Positions 42,513 through 51,453 of a DNA stretch of 64,000 bases are shown one piece after another. The DNA is from Fimenecus sp045532175 (GTDB taxonomy: Bacteria; Bacillota; Clostridia; Oscillospirales; Acutalibacteraceae), in the NCBI GenBank assembly GCA_045532175.1, contig JAZSFK010000028.1:15026-79025 (forward strand), in the 5' to 3' direction. The notes beneath the pieces are model-generated. The model was not told the origin of the DNA and did not search any database. It saw only the letters and a list, made by a program, of their open reading frames with translations. A program made the translations under genes and the position numbers. How positions within the stretch are numbered: the first letter of the stretch is position 1; every line of letters begins with the position of its first letter.

Positions 42513-42878
42513 ATGGATAAAGCACTATTAGGCGAATATGGAGAAATTATCGCTGCTCGATATTTAATATCACATGGATATCTGATTATTTCGTCTAATT
42601 ATAATCGTAAATTAGGCGAAATTGATTTAATTGCTGAGGATAGAAAAAATATTTGCTTTGTCGAGGTTAAAACCAGAAGTGAAAATATGATTTCAACACC
42701 GGCAGATGCAGTGGATTTTGCAAAAAGGGAACGTATTATAGCCACGTCCCAACTGTTTTTAAAGGATTATAATCTAAACAGACAACCAAGATATGATATA
42801 ATTGAAGTGTATTTCAAAGGCGATGAGCCTCAAAAACTTAATCACATTGAAAATGCCTTTGATTTTTATGGTAAATAA
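42513..42878 (+). CDS. YraN family (UPF0102) endonuclease-like protein
   Basis: A 121-residue protein with a PD-(D/E)XK nuclease-like core: GEYGEIIAARYL, then KLGEIDLIAEDRKNICFVEVKTRS, which contains the D...ExK residues. Function in the cell is not established; it often lies beside rnhB. It ends the operon begun at hprK. Confidence 0.9.
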   Translation: MDKALLGEYGEIIAARYLISHGYLIISSNYNRKLGEIDLIAEDRKNICFVEVKTRSENMISTPADAVDFAKRERIIATSQLFLKDYNLNRQPRYDIIEVYFKGDEPQKLNHIENAFDFYGK

Positions 42879-42881
42879 TTG

Positions 42882-42910
42882 TTGAAAATTGAGTATTATT
42901 ATGATAGAAT
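42882..42910 (+). promoter_or_regulatory. Candidate promoter of thrC
   Basis: TTGAAA (42882-42887), 17 bases, TAGAAT (42905-42910), 25 bases before the ATG at 42936. Confidence 0.5.
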
Positions 42911-42935
42911 ACCACACGAAAAGGAAGTGTTTTAA

Positions 42936-44429
42936 ATGTTTTATACAAGTACAAGAGATAAATCAGTTAAGGTAACAGCCGCTGAGGCTATTGCAAAGGG
43001 AATCTCATCAGAAGGCGGACTTTTTGTTCCTACTGAAATTCCTGCAATTACACCTGAATTTATCGAAAATCTTGTTCCAATGACTTATATAGAAAGAGCA
43101 AAAGAAGTTCTTAAACTCTATCTCACAGATTTTACTGAAGAAGAGCTTTCTATGTGCGTAGAAGGTGCATATAAGGCAGGAAAATTCAGTTCTGAAAAGG
43201 TTGCTCCTTTATATAAATTATCAGATAAAGCAAACGTGCTTGAACTTTGGAGAGGACCAACTTGTGCGTTCAAAGATATGGCTCTTCAACTTCTTCCGTA
43301 TCTTCTTACTGTTTCAGCAGGTAAGACAGTAAAGGATACTGAAATCGTTATTCTTGTTGCAACATCAGGTGATACAGGTAAGGCTGCACTTGAAGGCTTT
43401 GCAGACGTTCCAAACACAAAAATTCTTGTTTTCTATCCTGTTGATGGTGTTAGTCCAATGCAGAAACTTCAAATGACAACACAGGAAGGTAACAACGTAA
43501 GTGTTTGTGCCATTGAAGGAAACTTTGATGATGCACAGAGTGGTGTTAAGAAAATATTTACAGATAAAGATATTGAAAAGAAATTCAAGGAAAATGGTCT
43601 TGCATTTTCTTCAGCTAATTCAATTAACTGGGGCCGTCTTGTTCCGCAGATTGTTTACTATGTATCAGCATACTGTGATATGATAGAAAATGGTGAACTC
43701 AAAAATGGCGAAGAAATGAATGTGGTCGTTCCGACAGGTAACTTTGGTAACATTCTTGCTGCTTACTATGCAAAGAGAATGGGTGTACCTGTTAAGACAC
43801 TTATTTGTGCTTCAAACGCCAATAATGTTCTTACCGATTTCTTGACAAGTGGTACTTATGATAAAAACAGAGATTTCTATTGTACAACTTCTCCTTCAAT
43901 GGATATTCTTATTTCAAGTAACCTTGAGAGACTTCTTTTCCACCTTTGTGGTGAGAATGACGTTCAGGTTGCAGAATGGATGGCATCACTTAATACCGAT
44001 GGTAAATATACCGTTTCTGCGGATGTTGCTGAAAAAGTTAAAGTATTATTTGCAGCAGGTTGCTGTGATGATGAGGAAACAAAAGCAACAATTGGCAAGG
44101 TGTTCAGTGAAAAGAACTATCTTTGTGACACTCATACTGCAGTTGCAGTTAAGGTGTATGATGATTATGTAGAGAAAACAGGGGATAATACACCTACTGT
44201 TATCGCATCAACAGCAAACCCATACAAATTCTCTGCAAGTGTTCTTGCTGCAATCACAGATGAAATTAAAGCAGATAATGAGTTTGATATGGTTGATGAA
44301 CTCTTCCAGAAGTCAAATGAGCCTGTACCTCAGCAACTTGCAACTCTTAAAGGCAAAGAGCCTCGTTTCACAAGAGTAAGCAAAAAAGAAGATATGAAAC
44401 AGGTTGTTTTTGATATGTTAGGCATATAA
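42936..44429 (+). CDS. thrC: Threonine synthase
   Basis: A 497-residue PLP enzyme converting O-phosphohomoserine to threonine, of the longer type. The N-terminal FYTSTRD and EGGLFVP segments, the PLP lysine in CAFKDMALQLLP, ATSGDTGKAALEGF and the phosphate loop VPTGNFGNILAAYYAKRMG are clear. AAAAGGAAG precedes the ATG. It is monocistronic, ended by a GC-rich hairpin. Confidence 0.96.
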   Translation: MFYTSTRDKSVKVTAAEAIAKGISSEGGLFVPTEIPAITPEFIENLVPMTYIERAKEVLKLYLTDFTEEELSMCVEGAYKAGKFSSEKVAPLYKLSDKANVLELWRGPTCAFKDMALQLLPYLLTVSAGKTVKDTEIVILVATSGDTGKAALEGFADVPNTKILVFYPVDGVSPMQKLQMTTQEGNNVSVCAIEGNFDDAQSGVKKIFTDKDIEKKFKENGLAFSSANSINWGRLVPQIVYYVSAYCDMIENGELKNGEEMNVVVPTGNFGNILAAYYAKRMGVPVKTLICASNANNVLTDFLTSGTYDKNRDFYCTTSPSMDILISSNLERLLFHLCGENDVQVAEWMASLNTDGKYTVSADVAEKVKVLFAAGCCDDEETKATIGKVFSEKNYLCDTHTAVAVKVYDDYVEKTGDNTPTVIASTANPYKFSASVLAAITDEIKADNEFDMVDELFQKSNEPVPQQLATLKGKEPRFTRVSKKEDMKQVVFDMLGI

Positions 44430-44444
44430 GCCCGAAATACTGAT

Positions 44445-44484
44445 GCGGAAACCGGGTTAATTCGGTTTCCGCTTTTGATTTTAT
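44445..44484 (+). terminator. Terminator of thrC
   Basis: A 10-bp perfect stem GCGGAAACCG/CGGTTTCCGC with an 8-base loop and TTTTGATTTT. It also lies at the end of the minus-strand DUF1540 gene. Confidence 0.88.
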
Positions 44485-44645
44485 TCTACGTCAGAAACCT
44501 TCAATTTAAAGGTTGAGCATCTTGTGTCATCACAAGAACAAGCACTGTGTGTTCCTACTTTAATGCCGTTAGCAGTGCAATTCATGTGACCGTCGTTGAA
44601 TGTGCAATGACAAGCATCGCAAGTAATATTCTTATTCTTATCCAT
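44481..44645 (-). CDS. DUF1540 domain protein, 54 residues
   Basis: A cysteine-rich small protein starting at ATG 44645, with AAGGAGG upstream on the minus strand. It has six cysteines in the DUF1540 pattern: CDACHC near 9-14, NC near 22-23, and CSCDDTRC near 37-43. It probably binds a metal; function is unknown, and relatives occur in spore-forming Firmicutes. It is divergent from the metallophosphoesterase gene, with about 66 bases between them. Confidence 0.8.
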   Translation of the reverse strand: MDKNKNITCDACHCTFNDGHMNCTANGIKVGTHSACSCDDTRCSTFKLKVSDVE

Positions 44646-44711
44646 TTTCATTTCCTCCTTTCAGATTTATTTTTTGAAGGAAAATCATATTTATTCGTTG
44701 GAGATAAAATT

Positions 44712-45404
44712 ATGTCCGTTTATGTAATTGGTGATACTCATTTATCATTTTCAGTTGATAAGCCTATGGATATTTTCAAGGGCTGGGACGATTATGCCCA
44801 AAGACTTGAGAATAATTGGCAAAGACTTATTACTAATGATGATACAGTTATAATAAATGGCGACGTTTCATGGGCAATGGGACTTGATGAAGCCGAAAAG
44901 GATTTTGAATTTTTGAATAATCTTAAGGGCACAAAAATCATTTCCAAGGGCAACCACGATTATTGGTGGAATACAATTACAAAAATGGAAAAATTTTGTG
45001 ATGAAAAAGGCTTTCATACAATAAAATTTCTCCATAATAGTGCATATAGAATAGGGGATATTTCTATTGCGGGTACACGTGGCTGGTTTTATGATGCTGA
45101 AAGTGAAAATGTTGATAAAGTAATGGCTCGTGAATGTGCAAGGCTTCAACGTTCAATAGATGAAGCTAAAAAACTTGGCGGAGAGGTTGTTGCATTTTTA
45201 CATTATCCACCAATCAGTTTGACAAGAAAATGTGAGCCGATTTTAGATGTTTTAAAGGAGAATAACATTGAAAGATGCTTTTATGGTCATCTTCATGGCG
45301 GAGCAATAAAAGGCGCAGTCAATGGTAAAGTAGAAGGTATAGATTTCCGCCTTGTTTCAGCAGATTTTTTAGAATTTTGCCCTTATCTTGTTAATTTAGA
45401 ATAA
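44712..45404 (+). CDS. Metallophosphoesterase
   Basis: A 230-residue calcineurin-like phosphoesterase. The metal-binding motifs are in order: GDTHLSF (near 6), INGDVSWAM, GNHDYWW, FLHYPP and YGHLHGG. No signal peptide is present. The substrate is unknown. ATG 44712 has GGAG 8 bases upstream; a longer reading frame runs back through the opposite DUF1540 gene and is not the start. Confidence 0.88.
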   Translation: MSVYVIGDTHLSFSVDKPMDIFKGWDDYAQRLENNWQRLITNDDTVIINGDVSWAMGLDEAEKDFEFLNNLKGTKIISKGNHDYWWNTITKMEKFCDEKGFHTIKFLHNSAYRIGDISIAGTRGWFYDAESENVDKVMARECARLQRSIDEAKKLGGEVVAFLHYPPISLTRKCEPILDVLKENNIERCFYGHLHGGAIKGAVNGKVEGIDFRLVSADFLEFCPYLVNLE

Positions 45405-45462
45405 ATTTTCTTTAAAATATTGCCAAAAGTTTCTTTTTTACAAGAAAAACTTAAGGAAAATA

Positions 45463-45491
45463 TTGTATTTATATTTTTAATGTGATATAAT
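45463..45491 (+). promoter_or_regulatory. Promoter of tig
   Basis: TTGTAT (45463-45468), 17 bases, TATAAT (45486-45491), 60 bases before the start. Confidence 0.6.
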
Positions 45492-45550
45492 ATCATGAAT
45501 ATTGCGGTAATATAAACACAATAAACAATAATATTCAGGAGGAATATTTG

Positions 45551-46936
45551 ATGTTAAAGTCAACAAACAATGTAGAAACAAATGTCTACGAACTTGAAAT
45601 CACTGTAGATGGTGAAAAATTTGAGGCTGCTGTTCAGAAGGCATATCTCAAAGAAAGAAAAAATATCACTATCAAGGGCTTCAGAAAGGGTAAGGCTCCA
45701 AGAAACTTCATCGAAAAGATGTATGGTGAAGGTGTTTTCTATGAAGATGCGCTTGAAATTCTTTATCCTGAGGTTGTTAGTGAAGCAATTATCGAGTCAA
45801 AGCTTGAAGTTGTTGGAACTCCTTATGACCTTGAGGTACCTGAAATCGGTAAAGATGGTGTAGTTTTAAAGCTTAAGGTTGCTGTTAAGCCTGAAGTTAA
45901 ACTTGGTGAATATAAGGGTATTCAAGCAACAAGACCGGCATGCAAAGTATCAGCAGACGAAGTAAAATCTGAACTTGCAAGAATGCAGGAACAGAATTCA
46001 AGAATGATTAGTGTTGACAACAGAGCTGTTAAGAAGAATGATACAGCTGTTATCGACTTCGAAGGCTTTGTTGATGGTGTTGCATTTGACGGTGGCAAGG
46101 CAGAAAACTATGACCTTGTTATTGGTAGCGGTTCATTCATTCCGGGCTTTGAAGACCAGATTATCGGTCATAAGGTTGGCGAGGAATTTGACGTAAATGT
46201 TACATTCCCTGCAGAATATCAGGAAAACCTTGCTTCAAAGGACGCAGTTTTCAAGATTAAGCTTCATGAAATCAAGGTGAAGGAGCTTCCTGCTCTTGAC
46301 GACGAATTTGCAAAGGATGTTAGCGAATTTGATACTCTTGATGAACTTAAAAAGAGTGTAAAAGCACAGCTTGAAGAAGCAAAGAAAGCAGATGCTGACA
46401 ATAAGGTAGTTAACGACCTTCTTGAAGAGGTTGTTAAGGGTGTTGAAGTTGAAATTCCTGCAGTTATGGTTGAGGAAGAGATTGATAATATCGTAAATAA
46501 CTTTGATTACAGACTTCAGTCACAGGGACTTAATCTTAATACATACCTTTCATATACAGGTATGGAAATGTCTGCTTTCAGAGATGGCTACAAAGAAAAT
46601 GCAGAGGCACAGGTTAAACTCAGCCTTGCTATTGAAGCAATCGTTAAGGCAGAGGGCATTGAAGCTACTGAGGACGAAATCAATGCTGAATATGAAAACC
46701 TTGCAAAGACATACGGTATGGATGTTGATGCAGTTAAGAAGGCAATTCCTGCTGATTCTCTTGCAGGTGACATCAAGTCAAAGAAAGCAATCGACTTTGT
46801 GAAAGACAATGCAAAGATTACTGACGAAAAAGCTCCTGCAAAGAAAACAACAAAGAAAGCAGAGGATGATGCAGAAAAACCTGCAAAGAAACCTGCTGCA
46901 AAGAAAACAACAAAGAAATCAGCTGACGCTGAATAA
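45551..46936 (+). CDS. tig: Trigger factor
   Basis: A 461-residue ribosome-associated chaperone and prolyl isomerase. The ribosome-binding loop is FRKGKAPRNFIEKMYG (near 41-56), the FKBP domain includes NDTAVIDFEGFVDGVAFDGG and IPGFEDQIIG, and a helical C-terminal arm follows. The last 35 residues are an unusual Lys/Ala/Pro tail with repeated PAKKTTKK. AGGAGG precedes ATG 45551 by 8 bases. clpP and clpX follow, the standard tig-clpP-clpX order. Confidence 0.96.
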   Translation: MLKSTNNVETNVYELEITVDGEKFEAAVQKAYLKERKNITIKGFRKGKAPRNFIEKMYGEGVFYEDALEILYPEVVSEAIIESKLEVVGTPYDLEVPEIGKDGVVLKLKVAVKPEVKLGEYKGIQATRPACKVSADEVKSELARMQEQNSRMISVDNRAVKKNDTAVIDFEGFVDGVAFDGGKAENYDLVIGSGSFIPGFEDQIIGHKVGEEFDVNVTFPAEYQENLASKDAVFKIKLHEIKVKELPALDDEFAKDVSEFDTLDELKKSVKAQLEEAKKADADNKVVNDLLEEVVKGVEVEIPAVMVEEEIDNIVNNFDYRLQSQGLNLNTYLSYTGMEMSAFRDGYKENAEAQVKLSLAIEAIVKAEGIEATEDEINAEYENLAKTYGMDVDAVKKAIPADSLAGDIKSKKAIDFVKDNAKITDEKAPAKKTTKKAEDDAEKPAKKPAAKKTTKKSADAE

Positions 46937-46955
46937 TTTATATGTTTAAGTGTTG

Positions 46956-46989
46956 AAGAATTGTCCAATAATTATTAGGACAATTCTTT
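46956..46989 (+). terminator. Weak terminator or attenuator between tig and clpP
   Basis: An 11-bp stem AAGAATTGTCC/GGACAATTCTT with an 11-base loop but only a short T run, so read-through into clpP is plausible. Confidence 0.55.
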
Positions 46990-47024
46990 AATGCTTTTCA
47001 AAGATATTGAATGGAGGTTATATT

Positions 47025-47606
47025 ATGGCACTTGTACCATACGTTGTTGAACAGACAAACAGAGGGGAAAGACAGTACGATATTTTTTCAAGACTTTTAA
47101 ATGACAGAATTATCGTTTTGTCAGATGAGGTAAATGATGCAACCGCATCTTTGGTTGTAGCACAGTTGCTTTATCTTGAGGGACAGGATAGCGAAAAAGA
47201 TATTAGCCTTTATATTAACAGCCCCGGTGGTTCAGTTTCCGCGGGACTTGCAATCTATGACACAATGCAGTACATTAAGTGCGATGTGTCAACCATTTGT
47301 ATGGGTATGGCTGCAAGTATGGGTGCATTCTTGCTTTCATCCGGTGCAAAAGGTAAGAGATATGCTCTTCCTAATAGTGAAATTATGATTCATCAGCCAC
47401 TTGGTGGTGCTCAGGGTCAGGCAAGTGATATTAAAATTGCTGCCGAGCATATTTTAAGAACAAGAGAAAAACTCAATAAAATCCTTGCTGAAAATACGGG
47501 TAAACCTGTAGAACAGATTGCAATTGATACAGAAAGAGATAATTGGCTCTCTGCACAGGAAGCAATGGATTATGGTATTGTTGACAAAGTTTTCTATAAG
47601 AGATAA
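47025..47606 (+). CDS. clpP: ATP-dependent Clp protease proteolytic subunit
   Basis: A 193-residue serine protease subunit forming the ClpP barrel. The catalytic Ser is in GMAASMGAF, the His in IMIHQPLGG, and the Asp in DTERDNWLS. LLYLEGQDSEKDISLYINSPGG is typical. ATG 47025 has TGGAGG 7 bases upstream. clpX follows after 23 bases. Confidence 0.97.
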   Translation: MALVPYVVEQTNRGERQYDIFSRLLNDRIIVLSDEVNDATASLVVAQLLYLEGQDSEKDISLYINSPGGSVSAGLAIYDTMQYIKCDVSTICMGMAASMGAFLLSSGAKGKRYALPNSEIMIHQPLGGAQGQASDIKIAAEHILRTREKLNKILAENTGKPVEQIAIDTERDNWLSAQEAMDYGIVDKVFYKR

Positions 47607-47629
47607 TCTTACCAACAAGGAGATTTGTT

Positions 47630-48943
47630 ATGGCAAGAGATAACGATAAGGAAAGAAATGTAAGATGTTCTTTTTGTGGCAAAACACAGGAACAGGTTGA
47701 TAAGCTTATTGCCGGTCCGGGTGTATACATTTGTGATGAGTGTATAGAACTTTGTATGGGAATAATTGACGAAAATACAGAGTCCTCACACAAGAATCAC
47801 GGTAAAAAGGTTAAGCTTGAAGAAAGAGTCTTACCAAAGCCACAAGAAATAAAAGCAAAGCTTGATGAATATGTTGTTGGTCAGGATGCTGCAAAAAAAG
47901 CATTGAGCGTTGCTGTTTATAATCATTATAAGAGAATATACCACGGTTCTGATAATGGTGTGGAGATTCAAAAGAGTAATGTTGTGCTTTTGGGACCTAC
48001 AGGTGTTGGTAAAACAGTTCTTGCACAGACTCTTGCAAAGATTATTGATGTTCCGTTCGCCATTGCCGATGCAACAACACTTACAGAAGCAGGTTATGTT
48101 GGTGAAGATGTTGAGAATATTCTTCTTCGTCTTATTCAAGCTGCAGATTTTGATATTGAAAAGGCTGAGTGTGGCATAATCTATGTTGATGAAATTGACA
48201 AGATTGCCCGTAAGAGTGAGAACCCGTCAATCACACGTGATGTAAGTGGTGAGGGTGTTCAGCAAGCACTTCTTAAAATACTTGAAGGAACAGTTTCCAA
48301 TGTACCTCCACAGGGTGGAAGAAAACATCCTCAACAGGAATTTATACAGATTGACACATCCAATATTCTGTTTATCTGTGGCGGTGCTTTTGACGGAATT
48401 GAAAAAATCGTTGAAAAACGTGCCGGAAATTCAGGACTTGGATTTGGTGCTGATATCAAGAACAAGGCGCAGTTTCAGGAGGAAGATGTTTATTCAAAGG
48501 TGATTGCACAAGACCTTGTTAAATTTGGCTTGATTCCTGAACTTGTAGGACGTGTTCCTGTAATTACAGCATTACAGCAGCTTTCAAAAGAAGATTTAAT
48601 CAGAATCCTTTCTGAACCTAAAAATGCACTATTAAAACAGTTTAAAGCGTTGTTTAATATGGATGATGTTGAACTTGAGTTTACTGATGATGCTCTTAAT
48701 GCTATTGCAGAGCTCACGCTTGAAAAGAAAACCGGTGCGCGTGGCCTTCGCGGTATAATGGAAGGTGTTCTTATGAATATTATGTATGAAACACCGTCAG
48801 ACCATACAATTTCAAAGGTTATAATTACAAAGGAATGTGTAACTGATAAGGCTTTGCCGGAAGTTATACACGATGATAGCAGAACGCCTAATGTTTTATT
48901 GTCAAAAAAACTCAATAAAACGAATTCAAAAAAGGCAATATAA
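47630..48943 (+). CDS. clpX: Clp protease ATP-binding subunit ClpX
   Basis: A 437-residue AAA+ unfoldase. The N-terminal zinc-binding domain has CSFCGK and CDECIELC. Walker A is GPTGVGKT, Walker B IIYVDEIDKI, and the ClpP-binding loop region (IGF-like) is represented by GLGFGADI. It unfolds substrates and feeds ClpP. The ribosome site is AAGGAG. Confidence 0.97.
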   Translation: MARDNDKERNVRCSFCGKTQEQVDKLIAGPGVYICDECIELCMGIIDENTESSHKNHGKKVKLEERVLPKPQEIKAKLDEYVVGQDAAKKALSVAVYNHYKRIYHGSDNGVEIQKSNVVLLGPTGVGKTVLAQTLAKIIDVPFAIADATTLTEAGYVGEDVENILLRLIQAADFDIEKAECGIIYVDEIDKIARKSENPSITRDVSGEGVQQALLKILEGTVSNVPPQGGRKHPQQEFIQIDTSNILFICGGAFDGIEKIVEKRAGNSGLGFGADIKNKAQFQEEDVYSKVIAQDLVKFGLIPELVGRVPVITALQQLSKEDLIRILSEPKNALLKQFKALFNMDDVELEFTDDALNAIAELTLEKKTGARGLRGIMEGVLMNIMYETPSDHTISKVIITKECVTDKALPEVIHDDSRTPNVLLSKKLNKTNSKKAI

Positions 48944-48949
48944 ATTAAA

Positions 48950-48976
48950 AAGCCACGGGTAACCGTGGCTTATAAT
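48950..48976 (+). terminator. Terminator after clpX
   Basis: A 9-bp stem AAGCCACGG/CCGTGGCTT with a GTAA loop, followed by TATAATTT rather than a clean T tract. Confidence 0.7.
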
Positions 48977-48996
48977 TTAAGGTGGCGTATATACAT

Positions 48997-49884
48997 ATGA
49001 AGACTAAAATAAAATCAACAGCTTTGTTGTTTCTTACAGCAATAATATGGGGCTTTGCTTTTGTAGCTCAAAGAGTAGGTGCGGATTTTGTCGGTGCATT
49101 TACATTTAATGGTATAAGATTTTTATTGGGTGCTTGTTCTTTGATTCCCGTTATTATAATATTTGAAAAAGATAAAATGAATCTCAATAATCTGAAAAAG
49201 GCTGTAGTACCGGGAATTTTGGCGGGTGTGATTTTGTTTATAGCATCAACATTACAACAATATGGTGTTGAAATAACCCAGAGTGCAGGTAAAGCGGGAT
49301 TTTTGACAGGGCTTTACACAGTTTTAGTACCATTAATAAGATTCGCGTTAGGTAAAAAGACCGGTATTCTGACATTTGTTGGTGCAGTTTTTGCGGTTGC
49401 CGGCTTGTTCCTACTGTGCGTGACCGGAGATGATATTTCCTTTGGTATTGGGGATATAATATTAATAATCGGTGCCTTTTTCTGGGCTGGACATATTCTG
49501 GTTGTTGATAAGTATGTTAATGGGTTAAGTCCCTTAAAATTCAGTTTGATTCAATTTTTGGTGTGTGGTGTCCTTAGTATCGTATTTGCCCTGATTCTTG
49601 AGGATATTAGTTTTGTTGCTATCAGGAGTGCCGGAATACCAATTCTCTATGGTGGGCTTATGTCCGTCGGTGTGGCTTATACTTGTCAGATAATAGGACA
49701 AAAAGATGCTGACCCAACCTTTGCATCAATCGTATTTTCAACTGAATCTGTTTTTAGTGCAATAGGCGGAGCAATAATACTTAACGAGATAATGAGTGGC
49801 AGAGGATATTTAGGCTGTGTGCTTATATTTATAGGTATTGTTTTGTCTCAGTTAAATATTGATTCGTTTAAGAAAAAAGCGTAG
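48997..49884 (+). CDS. EamA-type drug/metabolite transporter
   Basis: A 295-residue ten-helix DMT superfamily exporter with two EamA repeats, each starting in the usual way (IIWGFAFVAQRVG; FFWAGHILVVDKYV). Substrate unknown. ATG 48997 follows AAGGTGG by about 11 bases. The clpX terminator separates it from the Clp genes. Confidence 0.88.
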   Translation: MKTKIKSTALLFLTAIIWGFAFVAQRVGADFVGAFTFNGIRFLLGACSLIPVIIIFEKDKMNLNNLKKAVVPGILAGVILFIASTLQQYGVEITQSAGKAGFLTGLYTVLVPLIRFALGKKTGILTFVGAVFAVAGLFLLCVTGDDISFGIGDIILIIGAFFWAGHILVVDKYVNGLSPLKFSLIQFLVCGVLSIVFALILEDISFVAIRSAGIPILYGGLMSVGVAYTCQIIGQKDADPTFASIVFSTESVFSAIGGAIILNEIMSGRGYLGCVLIFIGIVLSQLNIDSFKKKA

Positions 49885-49924
49885 TTACAAAAATGACACA
49901 TTTATTACAGATTATCCCAATTTG

Positions 49925-49953
49925 TTGACAAATATGTCGCTTTTAAGTAAAAT
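49925..49953 (+). promoter_or_regulatory. Promoter of the sugar transferase gene
   Basis: TTGACA (49925-49930), 17 bases, TAAAAT (49948-49953), with CGGAGG further on as the ribosome site. Confidence 0.65.
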
Positions 49954-49985
49954 ATCCGTAGTATAAATACCTTTCGGAGGCAATT

Positions 49986-51356
49986 ATGAAGATATTATAC
50001 AGATTTCAGAAAACGCTTGTTTTTTTAATGAAGTCTTTAATGTATTTTTTAGTAGGATTAACATTCTTCCTTATTTTCGGGACAGAAAACGAATGGATTT
50101 TACATTTATCAAGAACAACAGGTGTTACACTTGTTACTTTTTGCGTTGTTGAAATTGCTCTTGTATCTGTGTACGGAGGATATGCAATAGGAAGATTGAA
50201 GAGTAAGCCAATCATCACTTCTTTATCCTTGGCAACAATAGTAACTGACCTGGTAACACACCTTCAGTTATGTATTATGAATGTTAATGCAAATAACAAC
50301 GACCACTTTGTTTATGAATCACCACATTTATTATTGCTTGTAATGGTAATTCAGATATTTTTGATAGTTCTTTTTACCTATTTTGGTAATTGGGTGTATT
50401 TTACAATAAATCCACCTGAAAAATGTTGTGTTATTACAAGTTCTGTTGAATCATTGAACAATGTAATGCCCAAAATTACAAGATACAAGAAACAGTATGA
50501 TGTCGTTGATATGATTCATTATACTAATAAGAGAGTTTTTGATATTATAAATAATAATGATACAATATTTATTTATGATGTCCCTTCAAAGCAGAAGACA
50601 TTGTTTACAGAGTATTGCTATGCTAACAATAAGAATGTTTATTCGAATTTTGAAATGACAGACGTTGTTAACCTGGGTGCGAAAACTGTTGTACTTGACG
50701 ATAAACCAATGGTTTCCGCGGTTGTCAGAGAGTTGACATTCGAACAGCGATTTATTAAGCGTACAATGGATATTGTAATATCTCTTTGCGGTCTTATTGT
50801 TCTGAGTCCTGTTATGCTTGTTACTGCTTTGCTTATTAAACTTGAAGATGGTGGCAAGATTTTCTTCCGTCAAAGACGTGCAACAAAGGGCGGAAAACTT
50901 TTTGAAGTTTATAAATTCAGAACAATGAAGGAAGCAGGAAGTATAAATCAATCAGCAAAGTCAGATGATGACCGTATTACAAAGGTTGGTAAATATCTTC
51001 GTAAATTCCGCATTGACGAATTACCACAACTCATAAACATTCTTAAGGGCGAAATGAGTGTTGTGGGTCCAAGACCTGAAATGGTTGAAAATGTTGATAA
51101 ATATACGGCAGAATTGCCTGAATTTTCATACAGACTTAAAGTAAAAGGCGGACTTACAGGTCACGCACAGATTGCCGGTAAATATAATACTTCCCCTAAG
51201 GACAAGCTTGTTCTTGATTTGATGTATATTGAAAAGTATAGTCTTTGGCTTGATTTTAAGTTGATTATGCAGACAGTTACTGTTTTCTTCAAAGCAGGAG
51301 ATAGTACCTCAGGATTTGATGGTAAGAATAACAATGAATATAATTTCACAGAATAA
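49986..51356 (+). CDS. Polyprenyl-phosphate sugar transferase (exopolysaccharide initiation)
   Basis: A 456-residue polyisoprenyl-phosphate hexose-1-phosphate transferase. About four N-terminal helices and a Rossmann-like middle precede the bacterial sugar transferase domain: KRTMDIVISLCGLIVLSP, FFRQRRATKGGKLFEVYKFRTM, RKFRIDELPQLINILKGEMSVVGPRPE and GLTGHAQI. It loads the first sugar phosphate on undecaprenyl phosphate. It stands alone, with its own promoter and terminator, away from any glycosyltransferase cluster. Confidence 0.92.
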   Translation: MKILYRFQKTLVFLMKSLMYFLVGLTFFLIFGTENEWILHLSRTTGVTLVTFCVVEIALVSVYGGYAIGRLKSKPIITSLSLATIVTDLVTHLQLCIMNVNANNNDHFVYESPHLLLLVMVIQIFLIVLFTYFGNWVYFTINPPEKCCVITSSVESLNNVMPKITRYKKQYDVVDMIHYTNKRVFDIINNNDTIFIYDVPSKQKTLFTEYCYANNKNVYSNFEMTDVVNLGAKTVVLDDKPMVSAVVRELTFEQRFIKRTMDIVISLCGLIVLSPVMLVTALLIKLEDGGKIFFRQRRATKGGKLFEVYKFRTMKEAGSINQSAKSDDDRITKVGKYLRKFRIDELPQLINILKGEMSVVGPRPEMVENVDKYTAELPEFSYRLKVKGGLTGHAQIAGKYNTSPKDKLVLDLMYIEKYSLWLDFKLIMQTVTVFFKAGDSTSGFDGKNNNEYNFTE

Positions 51357-51382
51357 AGAGTGTTTATTACACTCTTTTTTCT
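51355..51382 (+). terminator. Terminator of the sugar transferase gene
   Basis: A 9-bp stem AAAGAGTGT/ACACTCTTT with a 5-base loop and a long T tract. It overlaps the stop codon. Confidence 0.88.
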
Positions 51383-51390
51383 TTTTAATA

Positions 51391-51419
51391 TTGTTAATGG
51401 TAAATGTTTATGATATAAT
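51391..51419 (+). promoter_or_regulatory. Promoter of the LCP-like/folate operon
   Basis: TTGTTA (51391-51396), 17 bases, TATAAT (51414-51419), 35 bases before ATG 51454. Genes from here to 56550 are closely spaced with no obvious terminator. Confidence 0.6.
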
Positions 51420-51453
51420 TATAAGATGAAAAAATTACATTTATGGTGTTAAA

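Noticed and set aside
44547..44711. Upstream extension of the metallophosphoesterase reading frame
   Set aside because: It runs through the opposite DUF1540 gene and has no ribosome site; GGAG and ATG at 44712 mark the true start.
46588..46968. 126-codon minus-strand open frame opposite the end of tig
   Set aside because: It is a shadow of the Lys/Ala-rich tig codons, with no ribosome site and low-complexity product.
47473..47793. 106-codon minus-strand frame across the clpP-clpX junction
   Set aside because: Opposite to two certain genes, with no ribosome site and an unlikely composition.
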